Origin: Pseudomonas fluorescens
GTDB taxonomy: Bacteria; Pseudomonadota; Gammaproteobacteria; Pseudomonadales; Pseudomonadaceae
DNA length: 64,000 bases
Assembly: GCF_000968015.1 (NCBI RefSeq)
Contig: NZ_LACH01000017.1
Location: forward strand, 124,001-188,000
Direction of reading: 5' to 3'
Position 1 is the stretch's first letter. The number at the start of each line of letters is the position of its first letter. The translations under genes were made by a program, and so were the position numbers. Under the pieces are notes generated by a model. The model ran no database searches, was not told the origin of the DNA, and worked only from the letters and a program-made list of their open reading frames with translations. Positions 54,153-63,012 of the stretch are shown here, piece after piece.

Positions 54153-55157
54153 TTAGTTCCAGCCAGCCCGATCCATCATGCGAATCGCTTCAGCCTGACG
54201 CTTGCCGGCGATTTCCACCGGCAGCGTATCAGCCACAAACTTGCCCCAGCTCGCCACTTCTGCAGAAGGCTGAACCGCAGGGTTCGCCGGGAACTCCTGG
54301 TTCACGTCAGCAAAGATCTTCTGCGCTTCAGGGGTGGTCATCCATTCCACCAAGGCCTTGGCCGCTTCCGGGTGCGGGGCATGTTTGGTCAGGCCGATGC
54401 CCGACAGGTTCACGTGCACGCCACGGTCGCCCTGGTTCGGCCAGAACAACTTCACCGCCAGATCAGGCTTCTGCTTGTGCAGGCGACCGTAGTAGTACGT
54501 GTTGACGATGCCAACGTCGCATTGACCCGCGTTGATGGCCTCCAGCACCGCGATGTCATCCGAGAACACGTCGGTGGACAGGTTACTCACCCAGCCCTTG
54601 AGAATCTTCTCGGTTTTGTCGGCGCCATGGACTTCGATCATGGTGGCGGTCAGTGACTGGTTGTAGACCTTCTTCGCTGTGCGCAGGCACAGGCGGCCTT
54701 CCCAGTTCTTGTCGGCCAGACCTTCGTAAGTGGTCAACTCACCGGGTTTCACCCGATCGGTGGAGTAAGCGATCGTCCGCGCCCGCAGGCTCAGACCAGT
54801 CCAGGCATGGGCGGAGGAGCGGTATTGCAACGGGATGTTGGCGTCGATCACCTTGGAGGTGAACGGTTGCAGGATGCCCATTTGCTCGGCCTGCCAGAGG
54901 TTGCCGGCATCGACGGTCAGCAGCAGATCCGCGGTGGCGTTCTCGCCCTCGGCCTTGATCCGCTGCATCAGCGGTGCTTCCTTGTCGGTGATGAACTTCA
55001 CCTGCACGCCGGTTTTCGCGGTGTAGGCATCGAAGACCGGCTTGATCAGCTCGTCGATACGCGAGGAGTAAACCACCACCTCGTCAGCAGCCTGGGCTGC
55101 GGTGCTGCCAATCAGGGTCAGGGCGAGTGCGGTCAGTAGACGCTTCGGTACCAACAT
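54153..55157 (-). CDS. Iron(III)-binding periplasmic protein (FbpA/HitA-like)
   Basis: The protein has 334 residues. Signal peptide [23 protein letters not shown]. It is a transferrin-like ferric-binding protein: [37 protein letters not shown] at the start, and NTYYYGRLH, where the adjacent tyrosines should bind iron. It feeds the FbpB-like permease downstream. A strong dyad lies 14-66 bases upstream of the ATG. Confidence 0.92.
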   Translation of the reverse strand: MLVPKRLLTALALTLIGSTAAQAADEVVVYSSRIDELIKPVFDAYTAKTGVQVKFITDKEAPLMQRIKAEGENATADLLLTVDAGNLWQAEQMGILQPFTSKVIDANIPLQYRSSAHAWTGLSLRARTIAYSTDRVKPGELTTYEGLADKNWEGRLCLRTAKKVYNQSLTATMIEVHGADKTEKILKGWVSNLSTDVFSDDIAVLEAINAGQCDVGIVNTYYYGRLHKQKPDLAVKLFWPNQGDRGVHVNLSGIGLTKHAPHPEAAKALVEWMTTPEAQKIFADVNQEFPANPAVQPSAEVASWGKFVADTLPVEIAGKRQAEAIRMMDRAGWN

Positions 55158-55170
55158 GGGAGCGATCTCT

Positions 55171-55223
55171 CGATTGAAAAATTGAAGCCAAATGATATGG
55201 ACTCACATTTAGCTTCTCAATCG
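55171..55223 (-). promoter_or_regulatory. Nested dyad upstream of the iron-binding protein gene
   Basis: Outer arms CGATTGA (55171-55177) and TCAATCG (55217-55223) enclose inner 11-base arms GAAGCCAAATG (55184-55194) and CATTTAGCTTC (55206-55216) with one mismatch. It ends 14 bases before the ATG at 55157. It could be an operator or a 5' leader hairpin. It does not clearly match the classical 19-bp Fur box. Confidence 0.5.
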
Positions 55224-55289
55224 AACAGTTCGCGGAGGAGTTACCAGATGTTGCACCGGGGGAAATTTGCGGTGAATGTACCGGCCTCA

Positions 55290-55362
55290 TCGCGAGCAAG
55301 CTCGCTCCCACAGGGGATCTTCAGTGTTCACAAAACCAATGTGGGAGCGAGCTTGCTCGCGA
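55290..55362. repeat. REP pair, family A
   Basis: Inverted arms (55290-55312 and 55340-55362) after the stop of the ubiI gene. Confidence 0.9.
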
Positions 55363-55388
55363 TGGGGCCGTCAGCCGTAATGAAGATG

Positions 55389-56612
55389 TCAGGCTTTGGC
55401 GAGTGCCGGCAATTCCCCAGTCAATCCTAGCGCCTCACGCACAAACAGCGCCTTGGCCTCAGGCATCTGGTCGACCATCTTCAACCCGGCATTGCGTAAC
55501 CAGCGAACCGGCAACGGATCGGCCTGGAACAGACGCTCGAAGCCTTCCATCGCCGCCATCAACGCCAGGTTGTGAGGCATGCGCCGACGTTCGTAACGGC
55601 TGAGCACTTTCACATCCGCCAGACGCTCGCCACGCGTGGCCGCTTGCAACAGCACTTCGGCCAGCACGGCCGCATCGAGAAAACCAAGGTTCACGCCCTG
55701 CCCGGCCAATGGGTGAATGGTGTGGGCCGCATCACCGATCAACGCCAATCCTTCAGCCACATAACGCTTGGCATGACGCTGTCGCAGGGGCACGCACAGA
55801 CGCGGGTCGGCGCTGAGCACCGAGCCCAATCGGCCTTCGAAGGCCCGCTCCAGCTCTTTGCAGAAACCCTCGTCATCCAGCGCCATCAGGCGTTCGGCTT
55901 CACTCGGCGTGGTCGACCAGACGATCGAACACCAATCCTGCTGACCGTCACGCTCCAGCGGCAGAAACGCCAACGGACCGTTGTCGGTGAAACGCTGCCA
56001 CGCGGTCAGTTGATGAGGTTTGGCGCTGCGCACGCTGGTGACAATCGCGTGGTGCATATAGTCCCACTCGCGTGTCGCCATGCCGGTCAGGCGCCGAACG
56101 GCGGAATTAGCGCCATCTGCTGCAATCACCAAAGGGGCACGCAAGGTGCGGCCATCGGCCAGGGTCAGCAGCCAGTCATCGCCGGAACGACGCATTTGCT
56201 CCAGGCGCGCGTTGGCCAACATTCCGAGGTCGCAGTCGTGCAAACGGTCGAGCAAGGCGTCCTGAACCACGCGGTTCTCGACGATATGCCCCAGCACGTC
56301 GGCATGCACACTGGCCGCCGAAAAATGGATTTGTCCGGTGCCGCTGCCGTCCCAAACGTGCATGTCGGTGTAGGGGCTGCTGCGCCGATTGGCGATGCCG
56401 TCCCAGACGCCCAGACGTTCAAGAATCCGCTGGCTGGCAGTCGATAAGGCGCTCACTCGCGGCTCGAACAAAGCCTGAGCATCGAAGGGTTTGACGCTCA
56501 TGGGGCTGCCGTCCAGCAGCAGGACTTCCAGCCCGCTGTCCTGCAACGCCAGCGCCAGGGCGCTGCCGACCATTCCGGCCCCGACAATCAGCAGATCTGC
56601 GCGCATTTCCAT
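55389..56612 (-). CDS. ubiI: FAD-dependent ubiquinone-biosynthesis hydroxylase (UbiI/VisC-like)
   Basis: The protein has 407 residues. The Rossmann motif is LIVGAGMVGSALAL; ADGANSAVR and GDAAHTIHPLAGQGVNLGFLD are the FAD-binding motifs of the UbiH/UbiI/COQ6 family. It hydroxylates the ubiquinone ring. The order ygfB-pepP-ubiH-this gene matches E. coli ygfB-pepP-ubiH-ubiI, so UbiI (C5 hydroxylase) is the best name; some annotation calls this family UbiF. A start at 56606 (MRADLL) is possible. Confidence 0.85.
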   Translation of the reverse strand: MEMRADLLIVGAGMVGSALALALQDSGLEVLLLDGSPMSVKPFDAQALFEPRVSALSTASQRILERLGVWDGIANRRSSPYTDMHVWDGSGTGQIHFSAASVHADVLGHIVENRVVQDALLDRLHDCDLGMLANARLEQMRRSGDDWLLTLADGRTLRAPLVIAADGANSAVRRLTGMATREWDYMHHAIVTSVRSAKPHQLTAWQRFTDNGPLAFLPLERDGQQDWCSIVWSTTPSEAERLMALDDEGFCKELERAFEGRLGSVLSADPRLCVPLRQRHAKRYVAEGLALIGDAAHTIHPLAGQGVNLGFLDAAVLAEVLLQAATRGERLADVKVLSRYERRRMPHNLALMAAMEGFERLFQADPLPVRWLRNAGLKMVDQMPEAKALFVREALGLTGELPALAKA

Positions 56613-56672
56613 GCTTTAAGCCTGTCTCGCTGGCGGCTTGAGCCGCCTATAAAAGGATTTTCCGACCGCCAC

Positions 56673-57860
56673 TTAAGCATCGGGACGCGTACCCAAACCC
56701 ATGGCCTGTCGCGCGAACCAGCGTTTGGCCGGCGGCAGCAGATCGAGACCGAGCAGACCGATGTTGCGGCCCAGGGAAACCAACGGTTGAGTGCTGCCGA
56801 ACAAACGGGTGACCTGATCGGAGAAGCCCACGGTCAGGTTCTGATCCAGACGCTGACGCTCGCGGTAGGCTTGCAAGGTCGCAAAGTCCCCGGGAGATGT
56901 TTCGCTGGCCAGCAATGCATCGGCCAGCGCTTGAGCATCACGCAAAGACAAGTTGAAACCTTGCCCTGCAATCGGGTGCAAGCTGTGGGCAGCATTGCCG
57001 AGAATCGCCAGATGCGGACGCACTTGCTCTTCGGCCTCGATCAATGTCAGCGGGTACAAATGCCGCGCGCCAACCTGCTTCAAAGTGCCGAGGCGATAAC
57101 CGAACACGCCTTGCAACTCGCTGAGGAAACTCTTTTCATCGAGGGCCGCCAGCCGTTGCGCGTCCATGCCCAATCGAGTCCATACCAACGCGCAGCGGTT
57201 TTCCGGCAACGGCAACAAGGCCATCGGCCCGTCATCGGTGAAACGCTCGAAGGCCATGCCGTTGTGCGCTTCACTCGGCGTGATGTTGGCAATCAACGCG
57301 CTCTGGTTGTATGGACGCTTTTTGATGCCGATCCCCAGTTGCTCGCGCAGGCCGGAACGGCCGCCATCAGCCAGTACCGCAAGATCGCATTCCAGAGTGG
57401 TTTCGTCGTTGAGGGTCAGGCGATAGCCATCGATCAGCGGCTCCATGCGCGTGACTTCCGCCGGGCAACGCCAGCTGATCACGTCCTTGTCCAGACCTTG
57501 CCAGAGGCATTGGCCGAGCCAGGCGTTTTCCACCACATAACCCAGCGCCGGAACGCCCTCTTCCATCGCCGACAATCGCGCGGTGGAGAAGCGCCCACGG
57601 TCGGACACATGAATCTGCTTGATCGGCTCGGCGCGGCGGGAGATTTCCTGCCACACGCCCAACCGTTGATAAATTTGCTTGGCGCCGTAGGACAACGCCG
57701 AAGAGCGGGCGTCGTAGCTCGGTTGATAAGTATCGCCGGGGGCAAACGGTTCGATCAGCACGATCTTCCAGCCACGAGCCTTGGCTCCGGCCTGCAACGC
57801 CAACGCCAGGCTGGCGCCGACCAGACCACCACCGATGATTGCCAGATTGACTCGACTCAT
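56673..57860 (-). CDS. ubiH: 2-octaprenyl-6-methoxyphenyl hydroxylase
   Basis: The protein has 395 residues. Motifs are LAIIGGGLVGASLALAL (FAD), LADGGRSGLREQL and LGNAAHSLHPIAGQGFNLSLRD; Asn instead of Asp in GNAAH is usual in UbiH. It hydroxylates C1 in ubiquinone synthesis. Its start overlaps the pepP stop by four bases (ATGA). The ubiI gene follows after 60 bases. Confidence 0.93.
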   Translation of the reverse strand: MSRVNLAIIGGGLVGASLALALQAGAKARGWKIVLIEPFAPGDTYQPSYDARSSALSYGAKQIYQRLGVWQEISRRAEPIKQIHVSDRGRFSTARLSAMEEGVPALGYVVENAWLGQCLWQGLDKDVISWRCPAEVTRMEPLIDGYRLTLNDETTLECDLAVLADGGRSGLREQLGIGIKKRPYNQSALIANITPSEAHNGMAFERFTDDGPMALLPLPENRCALVWTRLGMDAQRLAALDEKSFLSELQGVFGYRLGTLKQVGARHLYPLTLIEAEEQVRPHLAILGNAAHSLHPIAGQGFNLSLRDAQALADALLASETSPGDFATLQAYRERQRLDQNLTVGFSDQVTRLFGSTQPLVSLGRNIGLLGLDLLPPAKRWFARQAMGLGTRPDA

Positions 57861-59191
57861 GCCGCTTGTGTCCGCGCGGCGGCCATCAAGGCCTCGATCT
57901 CGGCGACCGTTTTCGGCACGCCTTTGGTCAGGATTTCACAGCCGGTTTTTGTGACCACTACGTCGTCCTCGATGCGCACGCCAATGCCGCGCCATTTCTT
58001 CGCCACGTTCTGGTTGCCCGGGGCAATGTAGATGCCCGGTTCCACGGTCAGCGCCATGCCGACTTCCAGCACACGCCATTCGCCGCCGACCTTGTATTCG
58101 CCGACATCATGCACATCCATGCCCAGCCAGTGGCCGGCGCGGTGCATGTAAAACGCTTTATAGGCTTCGCTGGCGATCAACTCGTCGACGTCGCCCTGCA
58201 ACAGGCCCAACTTCACCAGACCGGCGGTAATCACCCGGACCGTGGCTTCATGGGCTTGATTCCAGTGTTTATCCGGGGCGATTTCCGCAAATGCAGCTTC
58301 TTGCGACGCCAGCACCAACTCGTAGATTGCCTTCTGTTCCGCTGAATACTTGCCGTTGACCGGCCAGGTGCGGGTGATGTCGCTGGCGTAGCAGTCGATC
58401 TCGCACCCGGCATCGATCAATACCAGGTCGCCGTCCTTGAGCACCGCGTCATTCTGCTGGTAATGCAGGATGCAGCTGTTGCGCCCAGCGGCGACGATCG
58501 AACCGTAGGCCGGCATTTTCGCCCCGCCCTTGCGGAACTCGTAGTCGAGCTCGGCTTCGAGACTGAACTCATGCAACCCCGCACGGCAGGCCTGCATCGC
58601 GCGGATGTGCGCCTGGGCGGAAATCCGTGCGGCTTCGCGCATCACCTTCACTTCTGCCGCCGATTTATACAGGCGCATGTCGTGAAGCAGATGATCCAGG
58701 GCAACGAATTCGTTCGGCGGCTGGGCGCCGAGGTGCGCTTTAGAGCGGATCACGTTGATCCAGTCCATCAGGTGCCGGTCGAATTCCGGGTTGCTGCCCA
58801 TGGCCGAATACACCCGGTCTCGACCTTCGATCAGGCCCGGCAGGATGTCGTCGATGTCGGTGATGGGGAAGGCATCGTCGGCGCCAAAGTCGCGAATCGC
58901 GCCTTCCTGCCCGGCGCGCAAGCCGTCCCACAACTCCCGCTCAGCGTTGCGTTCACGGCAGAACAGTATGTATTCGCCATGTGAGCGCCCAGGCATCAAA
59001 ACGATGACCGCCTGGGGCTCGGGAAAACCGCTGAGGTACTGGAAGTCGCTGTCCTGACGGTAGACGTGCTCGACGTCGCGGTTGCGGATCGCAACGGCGG
59101 CGGCGGGCAGGATGGCGATGCTGTTGGGTTCCATCTGCGCCATCAGAGCCTTGCGGCGACGGCTGTATTCCGATTTCGGGATATGAATCAT
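57857..59191 (-). CDS. pepP: Xaa-Pro aminopeptidase
   Basis: The protein has 444 residues, the size of aminopeptidase P. N-terminal creatinase-like domain, then the M24 pita-bread fold. Metal ligands are visible: Asp pair in LIDAGCEIDCYASDITRTW, His in HRAGHWLGMDVHD, Glu in LTVEPGIYI and Glu in GVRIEDDVVVT. It removes N-terminal residues before proline. Between ygfB (27-base gap) and ubiH, as in E. coli. Confidence 0.95.
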   Translation of the reverse strand: MIHIPKSEYSRRRKALMAQMEPNSIAILPAAAVAIRNRDVEHVYRQDSDFQYLSGFPEPQAVIVLMPGRSHGEYILFCRERNAERELWDGLRAGQEGAIRDFGADDAFPITDIDDILPGLIEGRDRVYSAMGSNPEFDRHLMDWINVIRSKAHLGAQPPNEFVALDHLLHDMRLYKSAAEVKVMREAARISAQAHIRAMQACRAGLHEFSLEAELDYEFRKGGAKMPAYGSIVAAGRNSCILHYQQNDAVLKDGDLVLIDAGCEIDCYASDITRTWPVNGKYSAEQKAIYELVLASQEAAFAEIAPDKHWNQAHEATVRVITAGLVKLGLLQGDVDELIASEAYKAFYMHRAGHWLGMDVHDVGEYKVGGEWRVLEVGMALTVEPGIYIAPGNQNVAKKWRGIGVRIEDDVVVTKTGCEILTKGVPKTVAEIEALMAAARTQAA

Positions 59192-59218
59192 GGACAGATG
59201 GCTTTCCCTGGCACGCGA

Positions 59219-59779
59219 TTAATGCAACGACGGTTTGGCGGCAGCCGGCGCGTCCGGCTTTCTGGTTTCGGTGAACAGCAGCAGCGGCGCGACGCGCAGG
59301 TACTCCATCACTTCCATGTAATCGCTTTCGCCGTCGTCGGACTCTTCCAGGGCGTCTTGCACCTGTGAAATAGCCGCCAGATCCTGAAGTACTTCGGTGG
59401 CCTCGGTGCTCAGCATGCTGCTGTCACGGCAGTTCAGGCCGAAACCGCTGAGGAAACCCTGGCACCATTGGCCCAGTGCGGCGGCGCGGTCAGCCAGTGG
59501 CTCGTCATCGGTCGGCAGCAGCAGCACGACGGTCACGTCGTCGCCGGTGAGCTCGCCCTTGACCATCTCCTGCAAGCCGATCAAGGCGTTGCGGACATTG
59601 TCCTGCGGCTCGCTTTCAAGCAGTTCGGCGGCATCAATCAGCCAGCCTTCGGCATCGAAACCGGCACCGGCGCAACTGCGGCCGAGCAACAGGCCATGCA
59701 GTTCGGCAGGCGAGACGTTATGACCGCTGGAAGTCAGCAGTTTGGCGAAGGCTTGGTACGGGGAATTCTGAATGGGCAT
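59219..59779 (-). CDS. ygfB: UPF0149 family protein YgfB
   Basis: The protein has 186 residues. The family pattern is [36 protein letters not shown], then [14 protein letters not shown] and a long acidic C-terminal helix ([29 protein letters not shown]). It is cytoplasmic and helical. In P. aeruginosa YgfB influences beta-lactam resistance by counteracting AlpA activation of ampDh3; whether this strain does the same is unknown. It begins the ygfB-pepP-ubiH-ubiI unit. Confidence 0.92.
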   Translation of the reverse strand: MPIQNSPYQAFAKLLTSSGHNVSPAELHGLLLGRSCAGAGFDAEGWLIDAAELLESEPQDNVRNALIGLQEMVKGELTGDDVTVVLLLPTDDEPLADRAAALGQWCQGFLSGFGLNCRDSSMLSTEATEVLQDLAAISQVQDALEESDDGESDYMEVMEYLRVAPLLLFTETRKPDAPAAAKPSLH

Positions 59780-60063
59780 GGGCAGCTAGGCGCCAGACGG
59801 CGCTATGTCTAGAATGAAGGCCTTGTATCCTACATCGACAGACTCGCCAAGACTATTAAAGGCTGTCCGCAAGCACGGGCCTGGACAAAACTCGCCGAGC
59901 GGCGATCATGCAAGATGAAAAAACAGGTGAGCAACGGCCGGGGTCGCGTCCGACTGTAGGGCCCTACATGAGCATTGCGAGCCTGTTTTTAACGCAGCAT
60001 GATCGACGCGCAGGCAGTTTTGTGCAGACCCTGCCACTCATCAGACACAATTCAGTGGACACA

Positions 60064-60273
60064 ATGGAAGACACCGACCTGCAAGCGCTGATGACCAGAC
60101 TCGAATTGCTAATTACCCGCGTCGAGCAACTAAAGAGTCAAAACGGACTCCTATTAGCTCAGGAAAAGACCTGGCGCGAGGAACGCGCTCACCTCATTGA
60201 AAAGAACGAAATCGCCCGGCGTAAGGTCGAATCAATGATTTCGCGGCTCAAGGCCCTGGAGCAAGACTCATGA
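60064..60273 (+). CDS. TIGR02449 family protein (ZapB-like coiled coil)
   Basis: The protein has 69 residues from ATG 60064; an earlier in-frame start would add an implausible 52-residue N-terminus. Almost the whole length is a coiled coil (LMTRLELLITRVEQLKSQNGLLLAQEKTWREERAHLIEKNE). It resembles ZapB in size and form. It overlaps the zapA start by four bases, so the two are co-translated; a role in Z-ring or nucleoid organisation is inferred. Confidence 0.88.
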   Translation: MEDTDLQALMTRLELLITRVEQLKSQNGLLLAQEKTWREERAHLIEKNEIARRKVESMISRLKALEQDS

Positions 60274-60587
60274 GTTCAAGCAATAGCGTTACCGTGCAGA
60301 TCCTCGATAAAGAATATTCGATCATCTGCCCCCAGGAAGAGCGCAGCAACCTGGTGAGCGCCGCCCGTTACCTGGACGGCAAGATGCGCGAAATCCGCAG
60401 CAGCGGCAAAGTCATCGGCGCCGACCGCATCGCCGTGATGGCCGCCCTGAACATCACGCACGATCTCCTGCACAAGGAAGAACGCCCGGATGTGCAGGCC
60501 AGCGGATCGACCCGAGAGCAGGTTCGCGACCTGCTGGATCGCGTCGATCTGGTGCTCGCAACCGATCCGGACGTCACCAAGGGCTGA
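60270..60587 (+). CDS. zapA: Cell division protein ZapA
   Basis: The protein has 105 residues. The ZapA pattern is VTVQILDKEYSIICPQEERSNLVSAARYLDGKMREIRSSGKVIGADRIAVMAALNITHDLL, with a C-terminal helix. It binds FtsZ and promotes filament bundling. It overlaps the ZapB-like gene and precedes the 6S RNA gene by about 30 bases. Confidence 0.92.
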   Translation: MSSSNSVTVQILDKEYSIICPQEERSNLVSAARYLDGKMREIRSSGKVIGADRIAVMAALNITHDLLHKEERPDVQASGSTREQVRDLLDRVDLVLATDPDVTKG

Positions 60588-60618
60588 AACGCAAAACCGC
60601 TTGGGGTATACTCGCATC

Positions 60619-60797
60619 ACTCCCTGGGGTGCTTGCCAGTTGGCGATGTCCCTGAGCCGATTTGCTATACCCTGGAGGTTGCACGTTGGGCTGGTGTGCA
60701 TGTCCGCTAGACGGAAAGCCTTAAAGCCTACTGCATCTTCCACCTTGAACTTTCGGGTTCAAGGGCTAAGTCGACAGCGGTACATCCGGGGAGCCTG
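60619..60797 (+). ncRNA. ssrS: 6S RNA
   Basis: The sequence between zapA and the formyltetrahydrofolate cyclo-ligase gene has the conserved 6S RNA landmarks: TCCCTGGGGTG near the start, GATGTCCCTGAGCCGAT, CTGGTGTGCATGTCCGCT, GGAAAGCCTTAAAGCC and CCTTGAACTTTCGGGTTCAAGG, closing with a strand complementary to the 5' end (CATCCGGGGAGCC). A TATACT -10 box lies at 60607-60612, so transcription should start near 60619. 6S RNA binds sigma70 RNA polymerase in stationary phase. The zapA-ssrS-ygfA order is widely conserved. Ends are approximate. Confidence 0.92.
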
Positions 60798-60805
60798 ATT
60801 CCAGT

Positions 60806-60840
60806 CCGATGCCGGTTTAAATACCGGCATCGGCTTTTTT
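60806..60840 (+). terminator. Terminator downstream of 6S RNA
   Basis: An 11-bp perfect stem (60806-60816 with 60823-60833, core GATGCCGGT), loop TTTAAA-type, then T6. Confidence 0.9.
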
Positions 60841-60882
60841 ACGGGTACGCTTTATGTACCCGCACTGCCGAAGCCCGAATTC

Positions 60883-61488
60883 ATGACCGAACCTGCGCTG
60901 CTGCCCCGCCCGCAACTTCGACGCATGCTGCGCAAGGCCCGCCGCGCACTGACACCCAGTCAGCAGCGCGAGGCCGCTCGCGGGCTGTACACGCAATTGG
61001 CTCAGCACCCGCTGTTTCGCCGCGCAAAACATATCTCTCTGTATCTACCCACCGACGGTGAAATCGATCCGCGTGGTTTGCTGCGTGCCGCTCAGCGTCG
61101 AGGCAAGGCAACGTATCTGCCGGTGCTCAGCGCCTGGCCACGAACCAAAATGGTGTTCCAGCGAATTCGCCCCGGTGAAAAACTGAAACCCAACCGCTTT
61201 CGTATTCTCGAACCCCGGCACAACCTCGCCCGGCAACGCAAAGTCTGGGCGCTCGATCTGGTGCTGTTGCCATTGGTGGGATTTGACGATGTCGGCGGAC
61301 GCCTGGGCATGGGCGGTGGTTTCTATGATCGAAGCCTGGCGTACCTGGCACGACGTAAAAACTGGCGCAAGCCGACGCTATTGGGGCTGGCCCATGAATG
61401 TCAGAAGGTCGAGCGATTGGCTCAAGCGAGCTGGGATGTGCCGTTACAGGGAACGGTGACAGACAAGGCGTGGTATTTCGCCGGCTAG
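60883..61488 (+). CDS. 5-formyltetrahydrofolate cyclo-ligase
   Basis: The protein has 201 residues. The family signature GRLGMGGGFYDR is present, with ATP-binding ARKARRALTPSQQREAA upstream and LVLLPLVGFDDVG before it. It converts 5-formyltetrahydrofolate to methenyltetrahydrofolate with ATP. It follows 6S RNA, like ygfA in E. coli, but here a terminator lies between them. Confidence 0.92.
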   Translation: MTEPALLPRPQLRRMLRKARRALTPSQQREAARGLYTQLAQHPLFRRAKHISLYLPTDGEIDPRGLLRAAQRRGKATYLPVLSAWPRTKMVFQRIRPGEKLKPNRFRILEPRHNLARQRKVWALDLVLLPLVGFDDVGGRLGMGGGFYDRSLAYLARRKNWRKPTLLGLAHECQKVERLAQASWDVPLQGTVTDKAWYFAG

Positions 61489-61522
61489 ACGCCACTGGAA
61501 TCAGCGGCGTCCGAAGACAGCT

Positions 61523-61675
61523 TCAGCGTTTGAAGGCCGGCGGCTGTTGTTGCTGCGCGATTTCGATCGGAGCGTCGGTCTTGTTGCTCCACAGGCTTTG
61601 GGCATAGCCGGTGGTCACGACGCCGAGGCCGAACAAAATAACCAAAATCCATAGTAAATCCGGTTTGCGTTTCAT
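61523..61675 (-). CDS. Small membrane protein (50 aa), unknown function
   Basis: The frame runs from ATG 61675 to a stop at 61523. GGGGG lies just upstream. The protein starts MKRKPDLLWILVILFGLG, continues with one hydrophobic helix (7-23) and a polar tail containing SLWSNKTDAPIEIAQQQQPP and ends FKR. It looks like a single-span inner-membrane or exported protein (possible cleavage near YAQS). I do not recognise a family. Codon use fits the surrounding genes. It is convergent with the cyclo-ligase gene. Confidence 0.72.
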   Translation of the reverse strand: MKRKPDLLWILVILFGLGVVTTGYAQSLWSNKTDAPIEIAQQQQPPAFKR

Positions 61676-61876
61676 CGATTGCCCCCCAAAGGCACATCAA
61701 CACGATGACAGCAGCGGTTTCCGTTGTAGGTGTAGGCCGTGCAGCAGCGTCAAGCTTAGAAGGCCGGCATTCTGCGACAACGTGAACCGACACGCAAACG
61801 CTGGCGTCAACCGACCGTCGGTTTGTCATAAAATTCCCTGACAACTTGCCCACCCACTTCGCAAGGAGCAAAAACC

Positions 61877-62329
61877 ATGGCTTATTGGCTGATGAAATCC
61901 GAGCCCGACGAACTCTCGATCAAGGGCCTGGAGACGCTTGGCAAAGCGCGCTGGGACGGGGTTCGCAACTACCAGGCACGTAATTTTCTGCGGGCCATGG
62001 CCGTGGGTGACGAGTTTTTCTTCTATCACTCCAGCTGCCCCGAACCGGGGATCGCCGGGATCGGAAAGATTGTCGAAGCCGCATATCCGGACCCGACGGC
62101 GCTGGAGCCGGAGAGTCATTACTACGATCCGAAAGCCACGGCAGAGAAAAACGCCTGGAGCGCGATCGATGTCGCGCATGTCGAGACGTTTCCCAAGGTG
62201 CTTAAGCTGGATTACCTGAAACAGCAGGCGGCGCTGGCCGAGATGCCGCTGGTGCAGAAAGGCTCGCGACTGTCGGTGATGCCGGTGACGGCCGAGCAAT
62301 GGGCAGCGGTGATTGCATTAAGGCCTTGA
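61877..62329 (+). CDS. EVE domain-containing protein
   Basis: The protein has 150 residues. It matches the EVE (PUA-like) fold: YWLMKSEPDELSIKGLE at the start, WDGVRNYQARNFLRAMAVGDEFFFYHSSC, GIAGIGKIVEAAYPDP and the C-terminal LVQKGSRLSVMPVT. EVE proteins are thought to recognise modified bases in DNA or RNA; the eukaryotic relative is THYN1. Here it is a stand-alone single domain. GGAG precedes the ATG. Confidence 0.9.
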   Translation: MAYWLMKSEPDELSIKGLETLGKARWDGVRNYQARNFLRAMAVGDEFFFYHSSCPEPGIAGIGKIVEAAYPDPTALEPESHYYDPKATAEKNAWSAIDVAHVETFPKVLKLDYLKQQAALAEMPLVQKGSRLSVMPVTAEQWAAVIALRP

Positions 62330-62354
62330 TTGATAATTGCCTGACAAAATGCCA

Positions 62355-62428
62355 TCGCGAGCAGGCTCACTCCCACACGGGGATCTTCGGTGAACGCAGA
62401 TCCATTGTGGGAGCGAGCTTGCTCGCGA
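62355..62428. repeat. REP pair, family A
   Basis: First arm 62355-62377 (GAGCAGGCTCACTCCCACA variant), second arm 62406-62428. Between the convergent EVE and FliL-like genes. Confidence 0.88.
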
Positions 62429-62454
62429 TGAGGCCGGCTCAGACAACAAAAGTC

Positions 62455-62862
62455 TTACTGGATGATCAGGTTGTTGAACAACAAATCCTCAACCACCGGG
62501 TTGCCGGTTTCGTCGTTCATGATTTGCTGGGTCTGCTTCAGGGCTTCCTGACGCAGCTTTTCCTTGGCCTCGACGTTGTTCATCGCTTCAGTGGTCTGCT
62601 GGGCAAACAACGCCACCAGTTGATTACGAATCAACGGCTCATTGGCTTTCACCAGTTTGGTCGCCTCATCACCGGTCACTCGCAATGCCACATCGGCCTT
62701 GTAGACCTTGAGCTTCGGCGTCCCGTCCAGCCCGTAGTTGCCCACGAACGGCGGGCTCAGGGTGATGTAATTGACCTTCGGAGCTGCACCTTCTTTGGCT
62801 TCTTCGGCCATCGCCGCCACAGGCAGAGACAGGGCCAGCAACAACATGATCCACGCTTTCAC
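62455..62862 (-). CDS. FliL family (flagellar basal body-associated) protein
   Basis: The protein has 135 residues from a GTG at 62862; AAGGAG six bases upstream decides this start over in-frame codons further upstream. Signal or anchor helix (MKAWIMLLLALSLPVAAMA) then a FliL-like C-terminal domain (VNYITLSPPFVGNYG, KVYKADVALRV, RNQLVALFAQQTTEAMNNVEAKEKLRQEAL, EDLLFNNLIIQ). No flagellar genes are nearby, so a role in the flagellar motor is uncertain. Confidence 0.85.
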   Translation of the reverse strand: MKAWIMLLLALSLPVAAMAEEAKEGAAPKVNYITLSPPFVGNYGLDGTPKLKVYKADVALRVTGDEATKLVKANEPLIRNQLVALFAQQTTEAMNNVEAKEKLRQEALKQTQQIMNDETGNPVVEDLLFNNLIIQ

Positions 62863-63012
62863 AATTCGCTCCTTATCCGGTTTGCGGCCTAGCATAACGA
62901 CCCGCCGCTCAAGCACAAGCTTATGGCTGACTATCAGGGCCGGGCATGCTCGTTGACCCATCGACTCACACACCTACACTTATCGGCCATCACTCCCAAA
63001 GGAATAGCCCTG

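Noticed and set aside
59908..60063. Longer N-terminus for the ZapB-like protein
   Set aside because: It would add 52 residues without coiled-coil character to a family normally about 70 residues long.
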